A stretch of 15,026 nt of DNA from Opitutia bacterium (GCA_003485955.1 DNHH01000124.1:1-15026); one strand, 5' to 3'; shown: positions 7,884-15,026, numbered from the stretch's first letter. Made by a program: numbers and translations. Notes: generated from the letters alone by a model not told the origin.

Positions 7884-8016
7884 GCTAGTTTACTGGCTTA
7901 ATTGAATAAGTGAGACAACTCTCAAAATACCCACTTTTTCGGCCAAAACGGGGTCTGTTATGCTCAAATCCCTCGCTTTACACCGTGCGGAGCCTGTGAA
8001 TAACTATGGTAGGAAT

Positions 8017-9351
8017 ATGAAGCAGCAAACCATCGAGCGCGAAGTTTCCCTAAAGGGTAAATCACTGCATACCGGGCAGGACGTCACCCTCACCCTGCGC
8101 CCCGGAAACATTGGCACAGGTATCGTCTTCCGTCGCATAGACCTTTTCGGCAAGCCCGAGGTGCGCCCAAGTTCCGATATGGTTACGGAAGTGGAACGAA
8201 AAACCACAGTCTCCTCGGATCACATCAAGCTTCATACCATTGAGCACATTCTTTCAGCGCTTACGGGCATGGGAATCGACAATTGTATCGTTGAGCTCGA
8301 TGCATCCGAACCCCCGATTGTCGACGGTTCTGCTCGACCTTTCACCACACTGATTCGCCAAGCAGGAATCGTAACTCAAGGTCAGGACGCAGAAACTTTC
8401 ACACTGACCGCGCCCATCACCATCAACGAAGGTAGCCGCTCAATTGTCGCACTGCCGCACGACGGCTTCCGCGTTACTTGCACATCCGCGGACGATCGCG
8501 GAATCCACACGCAGCATCTCACGATTGATTTAGATCCAGAAACATACGAAGCACAAATTGCACCCGCCCGTACATTTACCATTTACGAGGACATCGAAGA
8601 ATTGCTGAAGAAAGGGCTCATCCAAGGCGGCTCACTCGACTCAGCCATCGTGCTTAAGGGAGACAAGGTTATCACCAAGGAGCCCCTGCGTTTTAAGGAA
8701 GAACTCGTTCGCCATAAGATCCTCGATATCGTCGGCGACCTCACCCTTGCCGGTGTACGTATCAAGGCCCACATCATCGCCGTCCGTCCTGGCCATTCAC
8801 TCAACGCCCGACTGGGTGCCGCTATTCGCAAGCAGTGGCTGGAGTCTAAGACCAGCAAAGGAAAGGCCAAGGTCGCCAATGTCAGTGTCGATACGCCTGT
8901 TGGCAACGAACTTAATATCCGTCAGATCCTCAACGCACTGCCCCACCGCTACCCATTCGTGATGGTCGATCGTGTACTCAAACTCGAAGCGGAATCGATT
9001 GTTGCGATTAAGAATGTGACGATCAACGAGCCGTACTTTCAGGGACACTTCCCCGGACAACCCGTCATGCCAGGCGTATTACAAGTCGAGGCTATGGCTC
9101 AAGTTGCGGGCTTAATCATGCTAAATAAAGTCCAAGCTGGAGACTCTCCCAAAGTCGTCTTCTTCATGAGCGCCGATAAAGTTAAATTCCGCAAAGCGGT
9201 CACCCCAGGCGACACCTTGGAAATCCGTGCGAAACTTACGAAGGTCCGTGGCAAGATTGCCTGTGCGCAATGCGAATGCTTAGTAGCGGGCGAAACTGTT
9301 TCATCGGCCGATCTCATGTTCACTGTCGCTGACAGCGGCACTGAAGGTTAA
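8017..9351 (+). CDS. Bifunctional LpxC-FabZ: UDP-3-O-acyl-GlcNAc deacetylase fused to 3-hydroxyacyl-ACP dehydratase
   Basis: A single polypeptide carrying the committed step of lipid A synthesis and a fatty-acid dehydratase. From the ATG at 8017 it is 444 residues. LpxC occupies about 1-285: MKQQTIEREVSLKGKSLHTG aligns with the usual LpxC N-terminus, and the zinc ligands are His77 (TIEHIL), His233 and Asp237 (RHKILDIVGD), with the catalytic histidine at His260 (RPGHSLNARL). After a short linker FabZ runs from about 295 to 444 with HRYPF, GHFPGQPVMPG (His344) and EAMAQ (Glu358). The frame is open 19 codons upstream to 7960, but that extension has no family match; AGGAA lies just before the 8017 ATG, though at short spacing. 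lpxA follows 15 nt downstream. The fusion is known in Bacteroidota and some PVC lineages. Confidence 0.95.
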   Translation: MKQQTIEREVSLKGKSLHTGQDVTLTLRPGNIGTGIVFRRIDLFGKPEVRPSSDMVTEVERKTTVSSDHIKLHTIEHILSALTGMGIDNCIVELDASEPPIVDGSARPFTTLIRQAGIVTQGQDAETFTLTAPITINEGSRSIVALPHDGFRVTCTSADDRGIHTQHLTIDLDPETYEAQIAPARTFTIYEDIEELLKKGLIQGGSLDSAIVLKGDKVITKEPLRFKEELVRHKILDIVGDLTLAGVRIKAHIIAVRPGHSLNARLGAAIRKQWLESKTSKGKAKVANVSVDTPVGNELNIRQILNALPHRYPFVMVDRVLKLEAESIVAIKNVTINEPYFQGHFPGQPVMPGVLQVEAMAQVAGLIMLNKVQAGDSPKVVFFMSADKVKFRKAVTPGDTLEIRAKLTKVRGKIACAQCECLVAGETVSSADLMFTVADSGTEG

Positions 9352-9366
9352 AAAACTTTTCCGGGC

Positions 9367-10134
9367 GTGATTCATCCAACAGCCATTATCGAATCGGGCG
9401 CTAAACTCGGCAAGAATGTCAAGGTAGGCGCCTACGCATTTGTCGGCCCAGAGGTTACCTTGGGTGATGGTTGCGTCCTGCACCATCACGCCTGCGTCGA
9501 AGGCTACACCACACTTGGTGCAGATTGCGAAGTCTTCCCCTTTGCGGTGATCGGCGGTCGCAGCCAAGACCTTAAAGGCAAGACAGGTCGCCCAGGCCTA
9601 CGCATTGGCGCACGTAACATGTTCCGGGAATATGTGAGCGTACACCTTGGTACCCAAGAAGGCGAATGGACAATCTTGGGCGACGATAACGTACTCTTAG
9701 CCTATGCTCATATCGCCCACGATTGCGTCGTCGGTAACCACCTCGTAATGTCGAGTCACTCCGCACTCGGCGGTCACGTGCACATCGGCAACAATATCAA
9801 CATCGGTTGGAGTGCTGGCGTGCATCAATTCTGTCAGGTTGGTGATTATGCGATGGTCGCAGCCTGCTCCAAACTCACCCAGGACGTCCCCCCGTTCGTC
9901 ATCGCTGATGGTAACCCCGCAGAAACTAAGATGATCAACAAGGTCGGTCTTTTACGCAACGGCTTCTCCGAAGCCGAAGTCGATGAAGCTAAGACCTTGC
10001 ACCGAACCTTTTACCGCGACGGCCTCAACGCGACACAGGCGCTTGCGAAAGCAAATACCCTGCCTTTCGCCAACGGAAGAATAGCTAAGAGCTGGTTAAG
10101 CTTCGTACGTGAGTCCAAGCGAGGACTAGCTTAA
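9367..10134 (+). CDS. lpxA: UDP-N-acetylglucosamine O-acyltransferase
   Basis: Cytoplasmic trimeric acyltransferase for the first step of lipid A synthesis, moving a 3-hydroxyacyl chain from ACP to UDP-GlcNAc. The 255-residue length is normal. A left-handed beta-helix of hexapeptide repeats runs from residue 1 to about 185 (IHPTAIIESGAKLGKNVKVGAY), with the catalytic histidine in HIAHDCVVGNH (His118) and the family segment GVHQFCQVGDYAMVAACSKLTQDVPPFVIADGNPA, then a C-terminal helical bundle. The start is GTG at 9367, aligned with the usual MIHPTA beginning. It is co-transcribed with lpxC-fabZ, a pairing that matches the shared need for hydroxyacyl-ACP. lpxB and lpxD are not in the window. 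Confidence 0.96.
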   Translation: MIHPTAIIESGAKLGKNVKVGAYAFVGPEVTLGDGCVLHHHACVEGYTTLGADCEVFPFAVIGGRSQDLKGKTGRPGLRIGARNMFREYVSVHLGTQEGEWTILGDDNVLLAYAHIAHDCVVGNHLVMSSHSALGGHVHIGNNINIGWSAGVHQFCQVGDYAMVAACSKLTQDVPPFVIADGNPAETKMINKVGLLRNGFSEAEVDEAKTLHRTFYRDGLNATQALAKANTLPFANGRIAKSWLSFVRESKRGLA

Positions 10135-10161
10135 GTCAGGACAAACTAGATGCTTCATAAA

Positions 10162-10189
10162 AAAAGCCGCGGATAACTCCGCGGCTTTT
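10162..10189. terminator. Bidirectional intrinsic terminator between lpxA and deoA-like gene
   Basis: Arms 10162-10173 and 10178-10189 form a perfect 12-bp stem (AAAAGCCGCGGA with its complement) around loop TAAC. The stem is flanked by A-runs on one side and T-runs on the other, so the hairpin has a GC core followed by U residues on both strands. It lies 27 nt after the lpxA stop and 20 nt after the stop of the convergent phosphorylase homologue, and would end transcription of both. Confidence 0.92.
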
Positions 10190-10209
10190 GATGGGTACGA
10201 ATGAGCGAC

Positions 10210-11544
10210 TTAGGCCACGCGCTCGACGAGGAGCGGCGGGACGTTCGGGCGCTTCGGTGCTAAACGGTAAGCATCGCGGAAGTACGGCAACGCGAGCTCA
10301 ACCTTGGACTCGTCGTTATAGTGAATCATGATGAGCGGCTCACCCTGCTTGACCTGCGTGCCAACCTTACGGATTTCGGTGACGCCGACCGAAGGATCGA
10401 GCGAGCCGTCCTTATTGGTCGCAAGCAAGCGCACGCCTTGGGCAATCTTACCGGCATCAATCGTGTGCACATAACCGCGCTTCGGCGCAGGGAGCTTACG
10501 GATAAACTTCGCCTTCGGGAATTTGCTAGGATCATCAATCCAGTCGGTCTTGCCGCCTTGAGCGCGAATCATCGCCTTAAACTTCTCAAGGGCAGAACCG
10601 TCTTTCAAGTGACGCTCGACAGCTTGCTTCGCAGAGAGCGTGGAACCGGCAACGCCAGCGAGGCGGACGACTTCCATGCCAAGCTTCATGACGAGATCCT
10701 GTAGATCCTCGGGACCTTCACCCTTCAAGAGACGGACAGCTTCAAGAACTTCTAAGCCTGTACCGACGGAATCACCTAAAGGTTGATTCATATCAGTGAC
10801 GAGGGCGACGCACTTACGATTCAAACTACGTGCGACGCGTGTAATGATACGCGCGAGCTGCTTCGCTTGTTCAAGGTCGCGAATAAAGGAACCATTGCCC
10901 CACTTCACGTCGACCACGAGGCCTTCGCAGCCTTCGGCGAGCTTACGTGCAAGGATGCTTCCCGTAATCAATGGAAGCGAAGGGGTTGTGCCTGTACGCT
11001 GACGAAGCACATAGAGCAACTCGTCCGCAGGTGCGATTTCGGAGCACTGCTCGGTTAACGAACAGCCGACTTTCTCAAGCTGTGCGCGAAAAGCGTCTAA
11101 CGTAACCTTGGTCTTTAAACCTGGGATGGACGAAAGCTTATCGGTAGTGGAGATGATGTAGTCTTCATCTTTACCATTCATGCCAGGCATAATAACGCCC
11201 GCAGCTGCACCGAGAGCCGCTAAGACCATAGAGGTCTTGTCACCGACGCCTCCGGTAGAGACTTTTGAAATCTTCGGCTGGGTGAGACGGTCTAGGTCAA
11301 TGTATTCACCCGAAAGACGTAGCTCCTCGGCGAACGAAGCAGTCTCCTGAGCGGACATCTGCCGGAAGTAGATGGCCATCGCGAGCGCAGCTTGCTGAGC
11401 CTCAGGCATCGCACTGTCCATAATGGAATCGACGATATAACGAATCTCGTCGGCAGTGAACTCACCCCCATCGCGTTTCTTTTCAATGAGCGAGGTGTAA
11501 GAGGGTTTTTCTTTCTTCTTCGGATCGAGGAGTTTTTCAGTCAT
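10210..11544 (-). CDS. Thymidine/pyrimidine-nucleoside phosphorylase homologue with altered active site
   Basis: Member of the nucleoside phosphorylase II family (thymidine phosphorylase, DeoA/Pdp), which cleaves pyrimidine nucleosides with phosphate. From the ATG at 11544 it has 444 residues, the usual length, with an N-terminal helical domain, glycine-rich phosphate motif STGGVGDKTS, central alpha/beta domain (APADELLYVLRQRTG, SLPLITGSILARK, VVDVKWGNGSF) and the C-terminal domain (RGYVHTIDAGKIAQGVRLL, VGTQVKQGEPL). From memory of the family, the catalytic His directly before STGG is Val95 here, the catalytic Lys of SILxK is Arg200, and the conserved SGRGLGHTGGTLDK segment reads NGKDEDYIISTTDK. 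Arg181 and Ser196 are kept. The true substrate is therefore uncertain. The open frame extends 20 codons further up, but that stretch is low-complexity Arg/Pro and not family-like. Start has no visible Shine-Dalgarno. Confidence 0.85.
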   Translation of the reverse strand: MTEKLLDPKKKEKPSYTSLIEKKRDGGEFTADEIRYIVDSIMDSAMPEAQQAALAMAIYFRQMSAQETASFAEELRLSGEYIDLDRLTQPKISKVSTGGVGDKTSMVLAALGAAAGVIMPGMNGKDEDYIISTTDKLSSIPGLKTKVTLDAFRAQLEKVGCSLTEQCSEIAPADELLYVLRQRTGTTPSLPLITGSILARKLAEGCEGLVVDVKWGNGSFIRDLEQAKQLARIITRVARSLNRKCVALVTDMNQPLGDSVGTGLEVLEAVRLLKGEGPEDLQDLVMKLGMEVVRLAGVAGSTLSAKQAVERHLKDGSALEKFKAMIRAQGGKTDWIDDPSKFPKAKFIRKLPAPKRGYVHTIDAGKIAQGVRLLATNKDGSLDPSVGVTEIRKVGTQVKQGEPLIMIHYNDESKVELALPYFRDAYRLAPKRPNVPPLLVERVA

Positions 11545-11698
11545 AAAGCGTTTGTAATTAGGTGGTTTAGGAACCGGCCGTGCCCGTGGGCGCGCACACC
11601 GCATCAGACAGACTCAAGCCCAAAAGTCGAGATTAAAACCTTGCCACCACTGCGAATAAGCCTCTGCGCATCAACGACACCAATGTCGAATTAACCGC

Positions 11699-11727
11699 AA
11701 AAAGGCTCTGGTTACTTCCAAGAGCCT
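11699..11727 (-). terminator. Intrinsic terminator overlapping the end of ribD
   Basis: On the minus strand the sequence forms AGGCTCT-(T)-GG / CC-AGAGCCT, nine pairs with one bulged T and a six-base loop AAGTAA, followed directly by five T. The ribD stop codon TAA (11714-11712) sits inside the loop, so the terminator stem is partly coding sequence. It would separate the helicase-ribD unit from the phosphorylase homologue downstream. Confidence 0.82.
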
Positions 11728-12794
11728 GAAATAAGCGTATCTTCACCCAGATTAAGAACAGAGGCGCCGTCGGCGATTAAGACCTTATTCAGCCAGGATT
11801 GTGAAGACGGGTCTGCCTTACCTGAAGGTGCTGTATATATCCAAGCACGGTCAATCAAGCGAGCAGCGATCAAGGCAGCCCCAAGTACTGGACCCGGTTC
11901 AACAAAAACACCAAGCCAGCCAGAGTCCGTAGCGTGTTGGAAAACTTGTTTCAGAAAATCGCCCGAAGAAATTTCTAAAGTCTGTAAACCTTGTCCCTTG
12001 AACCAAGTGCGTTGCTCAGGTGACGTTTGGCGGACGTCCAAAGCAACAATTGTCTGCGATCGATAGCTGTCCGAAAAAATTTGCAGGTGACCCTGCCCTG
12101 CCGTGCGACCTGAACGATCAAGCAAAAGGCGCACAGGGGCAAACGCGCCCTCAGGAAGCCTTGCAGTCAACTGCGGGTTATCAGCCAAGGCGGTACCAGC
12201 GCCGATAGCAATTACCGGGAAGAGTCGTCGCCATTGCATCATATCCGCTCGGGCGAGTTCTCCGGTAATAAAACGTTGTCCCGGAACTGGCACCGTACGC
12301 CCAGTGGCATCACGGGCAACTTTCATCGCTACCAAAGTTCGGCGATGCACCATCCAGTGATTGAATAAGAAGTTCAATTCGCGACAGGCAACTTCGAGGG
12401 GTCCGAAGGCAAGAGTCACCTCAACTCCTGCCGCCCGTAGCAACTCGATACCATTGCCGGCATGCAAGGGATTGGGGTCCACTGTACCGACAACTACACG
12501 CCGTAGCCCTGCATCCAAGATAGCCTGAACACATGGCGGGGTACGCCCATGGGTCGAACAAGGCTCAAGGGTAACGTAGAGGGTAGCGCCAGCCAAGGGA
12601 CGCCGTCCAAGCGCTTGTAAGGCCTTCACTTCGGCATGAGGCGTGCCAGCTCGGGCGTGGAAACCTTCCGCGACAATCTTGCCGCCTTCGACCACCGCGG
12701 CACCGACCATGGGATTAGGGTGAGTATCACCCCACCCTTTTCGCGCAAGGGCTAGAGCGCGAAGCAGATGAGTCTCATCTGCATCACTGGGCAT
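11712..12794 (-). CDS. ribD: Bifunctional riboflavin biosynthesis deaminase/reductase RibD
   Basis: Catalyses two steps after GTP cyclohydrolase II: deamination of the pyrimidine, then NADPH-dependent reduction of the ribosyl side chain. The 360-residue length is standard. The N-terminal deaminase domain (about 1-145) has the zinc site HAE (His53, Glu55) and PCSTHGRTPPC (Cys79, Cys88), plus GWGDTHPNPMVGAAVV. The reductase domain (about 148-360) shows VAMKVARDATGR, FITGELARADMMQWR, IGAGTALADNPQLTARL and VFVEPGPVLGAALI. The start is ATG at 12794, two bases after the helicase stop, which suggests co-transcription and coupling. Other rib genes are not in the window and no FMN riboswitch is visible upstream. 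The stop lies in the loop of a terminator hairpin. Confidence 0.96.
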   Translation of the reverse strand: MPSDADETHLLRALALARKGWGDTHPNPMVGAAVVEGGKIVAEGFHARAGTPHAEVKALQALGRRPLAGATLYVTLEPCSTHGRTPPCVQAILDAGLRRVVVGTVDPNPLHAGNGIELLRAAGVEVTLAFGPLEVACRELNFLFNHWMVHRRTLVAMKVARDATGRTVPVPGQRFITGELARADMMQWRRLFPVIAIGAGTALADNPQLTARLPEGAFAPVRLLLDRSGRTAGQGHLQIFSDSYRSQTIVALDVRQTSPEQRTWFKGQGLQTLEISSGDFLKQVFQHATDSGWLGVFVEPGPVLGAALIAARLIDRAWIYTAPSGKADPSSQSWLNKVLIADGASVLNLGEDTLISGSWK

Positions 12795-12796
12795 GG

Positions 12797-13981
12797 TTAG
12801 CGATTGCGCTTACGAGGGCCCACCGCAACTTTGCCGGTCGTACTCAGGATTGGCTCCGAATAATAACGGAAGCCTTCGTGCTTCCGACGTGGAATGGGCT
12901 TCCCGAGAAGTAACTCAATTTGCTGAAGGTGGTGAAGTTCGTCCGGCGAGAAGAGCGTGAAGGCTTCACCTTCGGCCGCGGCGCGACCAGTACGACCAAT
13001 ACGATGGACGTAATCTTCGGGGTGCTCAGGTACGTTGTAATTAATCACGTGGGTGACCCCGGAAATATCGAGTCCGCGTGAAGCAATGTCGGTCGCAACC
13101 AAGATAGAATATTTACCGCTCTTGAATCCTTGGAGTGCTTGGACGCGCTCCGTCTGCGAGCGATCGGCGTGCATGGTGGCAACGGGCGTACCGTGACCCT
13201 CGATCCACTCGGCGATACGATCGGCGTCACGCTTCGTACGCGTAAAGACAATGACCGACTTAAAATCTGAACCCTTAAGCAGCTCGAGGAGCAGATCGTA
13301 CTTCTGAAAGACATCAACCGGGTAAAGAGCGTGGTCCACCGTCTCAGCGGCAGTCTGGCCCGTACGCACGTCGACGGTTACCGGATCGCGCAAAGCCCAA
13401 TTGGCAATCTTCCCAACGCGCTCATCAGCCGTTGCCGAGAAAAGTAGAGTTTGGCGTTGCTTTGGACAAAACCGAATGATGCGTGAAACGTCTTCGATGA
13501 AACCCATGTCGAGCATGCGATCCACTTCGTCGAGAATCAGTACTTGAATCGCGTCAAGTCGGAGAATGCCCTGTTCGTGTAAATCGAGTAAGCGGCCAGG
13601 TGTCGCAATAACCACATCGACGCCTTTTTGAAGAGCTTCAGTTTGTGCGCCGTAACCCACGCCTCCGTAAAGCAAGGCGGTACGCGTACCGAGGTGTTTG
13701 CCATACTTACGGAAACTTTCGTCGACCTGCAGGGCTAGTTCGCGGGTAGGAACGAGCACCAGACAGCGCGGGGAACCACTGGCAGCACCTAAACGAGAAA
13801 GCGTGGGCAGCGCAAAGGCGGCGGTCTTTCCTGTGCCTGTTTGGGCAGCACCGATTAAGTCACGGCCTGAAAGCACAACGGGAATGGCCTGCGCCTGGAT
13901 GGGCGTAGGGTTAATATAACCGCACTCAGTTAAAGAGCGTAAGACGGGCTCAGATAGGCCCAATTCGGAGAACAATGGCAT
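12797..13981 (-). CDS. DEAD-box ATP-dependent RNA helicase (RhlE-like)
   Basis: RNA-unwinding ATPase likely acting in ribosome assembly or RNA turnover. From the ATG at 13981 the protein has 394 residues and begins MPLFSELGLSEPVLRSL, the expected first helix. Motifs in order: Q motif PTPIQ (25-29), motif I AQTGTGKT (46-53), PTRELALQ, TPGRLLD, motif II DEVD (151-154), motif III SAT (182-184), VFTRTKRDAD, ATDIASRGLD, motif VI HRIGRTGR (326-333). Motif II has Val in place of the usual Ala. A short basic tail (PRKRNR) may bind RNA. The frame stays open 36 codons upstream to 14089, but that part crosses the tRNA-His promoter and is unlike helicases. ribD follows 2 nt downstream. Confidence 0.94.
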   Translation of the reverse strand: MPLFSELGLSEPVLRSLTECGYINPTPIQAQAIPVVLSGRDLIGAAQTGTGKTAAFALPTLSRLGAASGSPRCLVLVPTRELALQVDESFRKYGKHLGTRTALLYGGVGYGAQTEALQKGVDVVIATPGRLLDLHEQGILRLDAIQVLILDEVDRMLDMGFIEDVSRIIRFCPKQRQTLLFSATADERVGKIANWALRDPVTVDVRTGQTAAETVDHALYPVDVFQKYDLLLELLKGSDFKSVIVFTRTKRDADRIAEWIEGHGTPVATMHADRSQTERVQALQGFKSGKYSILVATDIASRGLDISGVTHVINYNVPEHPEDYVHRIGRTGRAAAEGEAFTLFSPDELHHLQQIELLLGKPIPRRKHEGFRYYSEPILSTTGKVAVGPRKRNR

Positions 13982-14061
13982 CGGAAGCCTAATAGGTAGC
14001 GGCAAGCAGCCTATGGGGGGAAGGAAAAACGCTGAAACAAAATGAGATGGATGAACTAGCG

Positions 14062-14090
14062 TTGACACCACCCACGCCCTGCCCTGCATT
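14062..14090 (+). promoter_or_regulatory. Sigma70-type promoter for tRNA-His
   Basis: A perfect -35 box TTGACA at 14062-14067 is followed by a 17-nt spacer and a -10-like TGCATT at 14085-14090. The -10 matches the consensus at three positions only. The predicted start would be near 14097, about 24 nt before the tRNA. The same stretch lies upstream of the divergent helicase gene. Confidence 0.5.
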
Positions 14091-14120
14091 GGACAACCTT
14101 CCGCAAGGAAGAGACCTTAT

Positions 14121-14198
<78 letters not shown>

Positions 14199-14207
14199 CT
14201 TTAATTA

Positions 14208-14238
14208 CCAAGCGGCGCTGATTACTTAGCGCCCTTGG
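14208..14238. terminator. Hairpin between tRNA-His and convergent unknown gene
   Basis: CCAAG-(C)-GGCGCT (14208-14219) pairs with AGCGCC-CTTGG (14228-14238), an 11-bp stem with one bulged C and an 8-base loop GATTACTT. It lies 9 nt after tRNA-His and holds the stop codon (14224-14222) of the convergent membrane-protein gene in its loop. Both flanks are A/T-rich but lack a long T-run (ATTTAAAG on the plus strand, TAATTAAAG on the minus), so terminator strength is uncertain. Confidence 0.6.
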
Positions 14239-14740
14239 ATTTAAAGTAATCTTCGAGAGCCGCTTCGACAGCATCGGCCACCGACTTATGCTTTAAGGCA
14301 ACTTCAGCATCGAGCTGAGCATCGCCCACCTCAGCACCTTTACGGAAGAAAGGTGACCCGCCGATATTCAAGCGCTGGGCATACCACGTCTTGCAACTAT
14401 ACTGGTATTTATAACCTGCGGGATAATTCACGAGCGTGATCACAAAACTTTGCGTCGGGTAACTGCCACCAAAGGTAACATTGAGCCGCTGACGTACGTA
14501 CGCTTGAGCCTCAGCTGAAGTGCAAACAATGCGATTGTCCATGATACGGCCGGCACCTGAATTGTTCATGCCGTTGTTATAGTGATAATCCATCCCGAAG
14601 AAAATTCCGGGACGGACACCGTTGAACTCGGTACCTGGGATGCCGAAGTAAAAGACTCCCAAGGTAATCAATGGGAGGAGAACGAAGAGAGCTACGCCGA
14701 AGACGGGGTTCGTTTTTTGACTTTGGAGTTTAACGGCCAT
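14222..14740 (-). CDS. Unknown single-span membrane-anchored protein
   Basis: Not recognised. From the ATG at 14740 it has 172 residues. A short basic N-terminus (MAVKLQSQKTN) leads into one hydrophobic segment (about 13-33, FGVALFVLLPLITLGVFYFG), so it is probably an inner-membrane protein with its bulk in the periplasm. The rest contains GVRPGIFFGMDYHYNNGMNN, two cysteines (one in RIVCTSAEAQAYVRQRL, one in YQYSCKTWYAQRL, which could form a disulphide) and a charged C-terminal helix ending in a lysine-rich tail (FKSKGAK). The frame extends to an ATG at 14800, but that codon is inside the groEL terminator hairpin, so 14740 is chosen. It lies downstream of groEL on the same strand, behind that terminator. 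Its stop sits in a hairpin loop shared with tRNA-His. Confidence 0.7.
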   Translation of the reverse strand: MAVKLQSQKTNPVFGVALFVLLPLITLGVFYFGIPGTEFNGVRPGIFFGMDYHYNNGMNNSGAGRIMDNRIVCTSAEAQAYVRQRLNVTFGGSYPTQSFVITLVNYPAGYKYQYSCKTWYAQRLNIGGSPFFRKGAEVGDAQLDAEVALKHKSVADAVEAALEDYFKSKGAK

Positions 14741-14787
14741 GCCGAAGGCAACACCGCCAAGGATACTATGGCAAGCCGATGCAACAA

Positions 14788-14812
14788 AAAGGGCGCCCAT
14801 CGGGCGCCCTTT
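14788..14812 (-). terminator. Intrinsic terminator of groEL
   Basis: Arms 14788-14798 and 14802-14812 form an 11-bp perfect stem with core GGGCGCCC and a 3-base loop. On the minus strand it is followed by five T. It is 22 nt after the groEL stop codon and is a textbook Rho-independent terminator. Confidence 0.93.
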
Positions 14813-14834
14813 GTTTCATCAGGATAAACCTGAA

Positions 14835-15026
14835 TTAGTATTCTCCGTGGCCGTGGTCACCACCGCCGCCGCCTGCTGGCTTCTTGTCTTCAGGCAAGTC
14901 GGTGATCAAGCACTCGGTCGTCAACAAGAGTGACGCAACCGAAGCTGCATTCACAATCGCGGTACGGGTAACCTTGGTAGGATCGACGACGCCGGCAGCC
15001 ACGAGGTCTTCGTATTCGCCGGTTGC
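14835..15026 (-). CDS. groEL: Chaperonin GroEL, C-terminal end (partial)
   Basis: The last 63 codons of the 60-kDa chaperonin, which folds cytoplasmic proteins in an ATP-driven double ring; the rest lies beyond the right edge. The segment ATGEYEDLVAAGVVDPTKVT and RTAIVNAASVASLLLTTEC is the conserved end of the equatorial domain. The flexible tail is DKKPAGGGGGDHGHGEY instead of the GGM-repeat tail of the proteobacterial protein; glycine/histidine tails are found in several other phyla. The stop TAA is at 14837-14835, with a strong terminator just downstream. groES, if adjacent, would be outside the window. Confidence 0.96.
   Translation of the reverse strand, partial: ATGEYEDLVAAGVVDPTKVTRTAIVNAASVASLLLTTECLITDLPEDKKPAGGGGGDHGHGEY

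Noticed and set aside
7911..7924. Small inverted repeat TGAGA-CAAC-TCTCA in the divergent region before lpxC and the protease gene, as a possible operator
   Set aside because: Five base pairs per arm is expected by chance and there is no second copy nearby.
7936..7964. Possible promoter for lpxC-fabZ (TATGCT as -10 at 7959-7964)
   Set aside because: The -35 region does not match the consensus at a suitable spacing, so it is not listed as a feature, although a start downstream of 7960 would fit the ATG at 8017.
11545..11604. N-terminal extension of the phosphorylase homologue (first 20 codons of the open frame)
   Set aside because: Arg/Pro-rich, unlike the family, and the ATG at 11544 gives the expected length.
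13982..14089. 36-codon N-terminal extension of the helicase
   Set aside because: It runs over the tRNA-His promoter region and lacks any helicase-like sequence; the ATG at 13981 matches the family start.

Overview
The window reads as a piece of a Gram-negative, diderm bacterial chromosome with mid GC and high coding density. It contains lipid A genes (lpxC-fabZ, lpxA). The fused LpxC-FabZ protein, the glycine/histidine-rich GroEL tail, and two large secreted PKD proteins with a C-terminal Ig-like domain together suggest the PVC group, most likely Verrucomicrobiota (Opitutae-like). That placement is inference from family knowledge, not a search. Shine-Dalgarno sequences are weak or absent before many starts and several starts are GTG, so some start choices rest on family alignment or overlap.

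Layout. Positions 3-152 (+) are the last 49 codons of an unidentified membrane protein, tail to tail with alr. From 7883 down to 149 everything runs on the minus strand: two paralogous secreted zinc-metalloprotease-like proteins (7883-5949 and 5855-3870, separated by a strong hairpin), then a tightly packed run of trpG/pabA, nrdR, an unknown alanine-rich gene, a HIT gene, tsaB and alr, with gaps of 2-3 nt or ATGA overlaps. From 8017 to 10134 (+) lie lpxC-fabZ and lpxA, divergent from the protease genes. A bidirectional terminator separates lpxA from a convergent, divergent-sequence thymidine phosphorylase homologue (11544-10210). Upstream of that are ribD and a DEAD-box helicase (12794-11712 and 13981-12797), then tRNA-His (+) with its own promoter, an unknown single-span membrane protein (14740-14222), a strong terminator, and the 3' end of groEL (15026-14835).

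How it fits together. Most genes are housekeeping: lipid A synthesis, riboflavin, cell-wall D-alanine, tRNA t6A modification, ribonucleotide reductase control, RNA unwinding, protein folding. The accessory content is the protease pair, the two unknown proteins and the nucleoside phosphorylase homologue whose active-site signature is altered. No gene-free stretch exceeds about 140 bases. I saw no insertion sequence, CRISPR array, phage gene or defence system, and I do not claim a new biological system here; the phosphorylase variant, the protease pair and the stop-codon-in-terminator arrangement are the points most worth checking.
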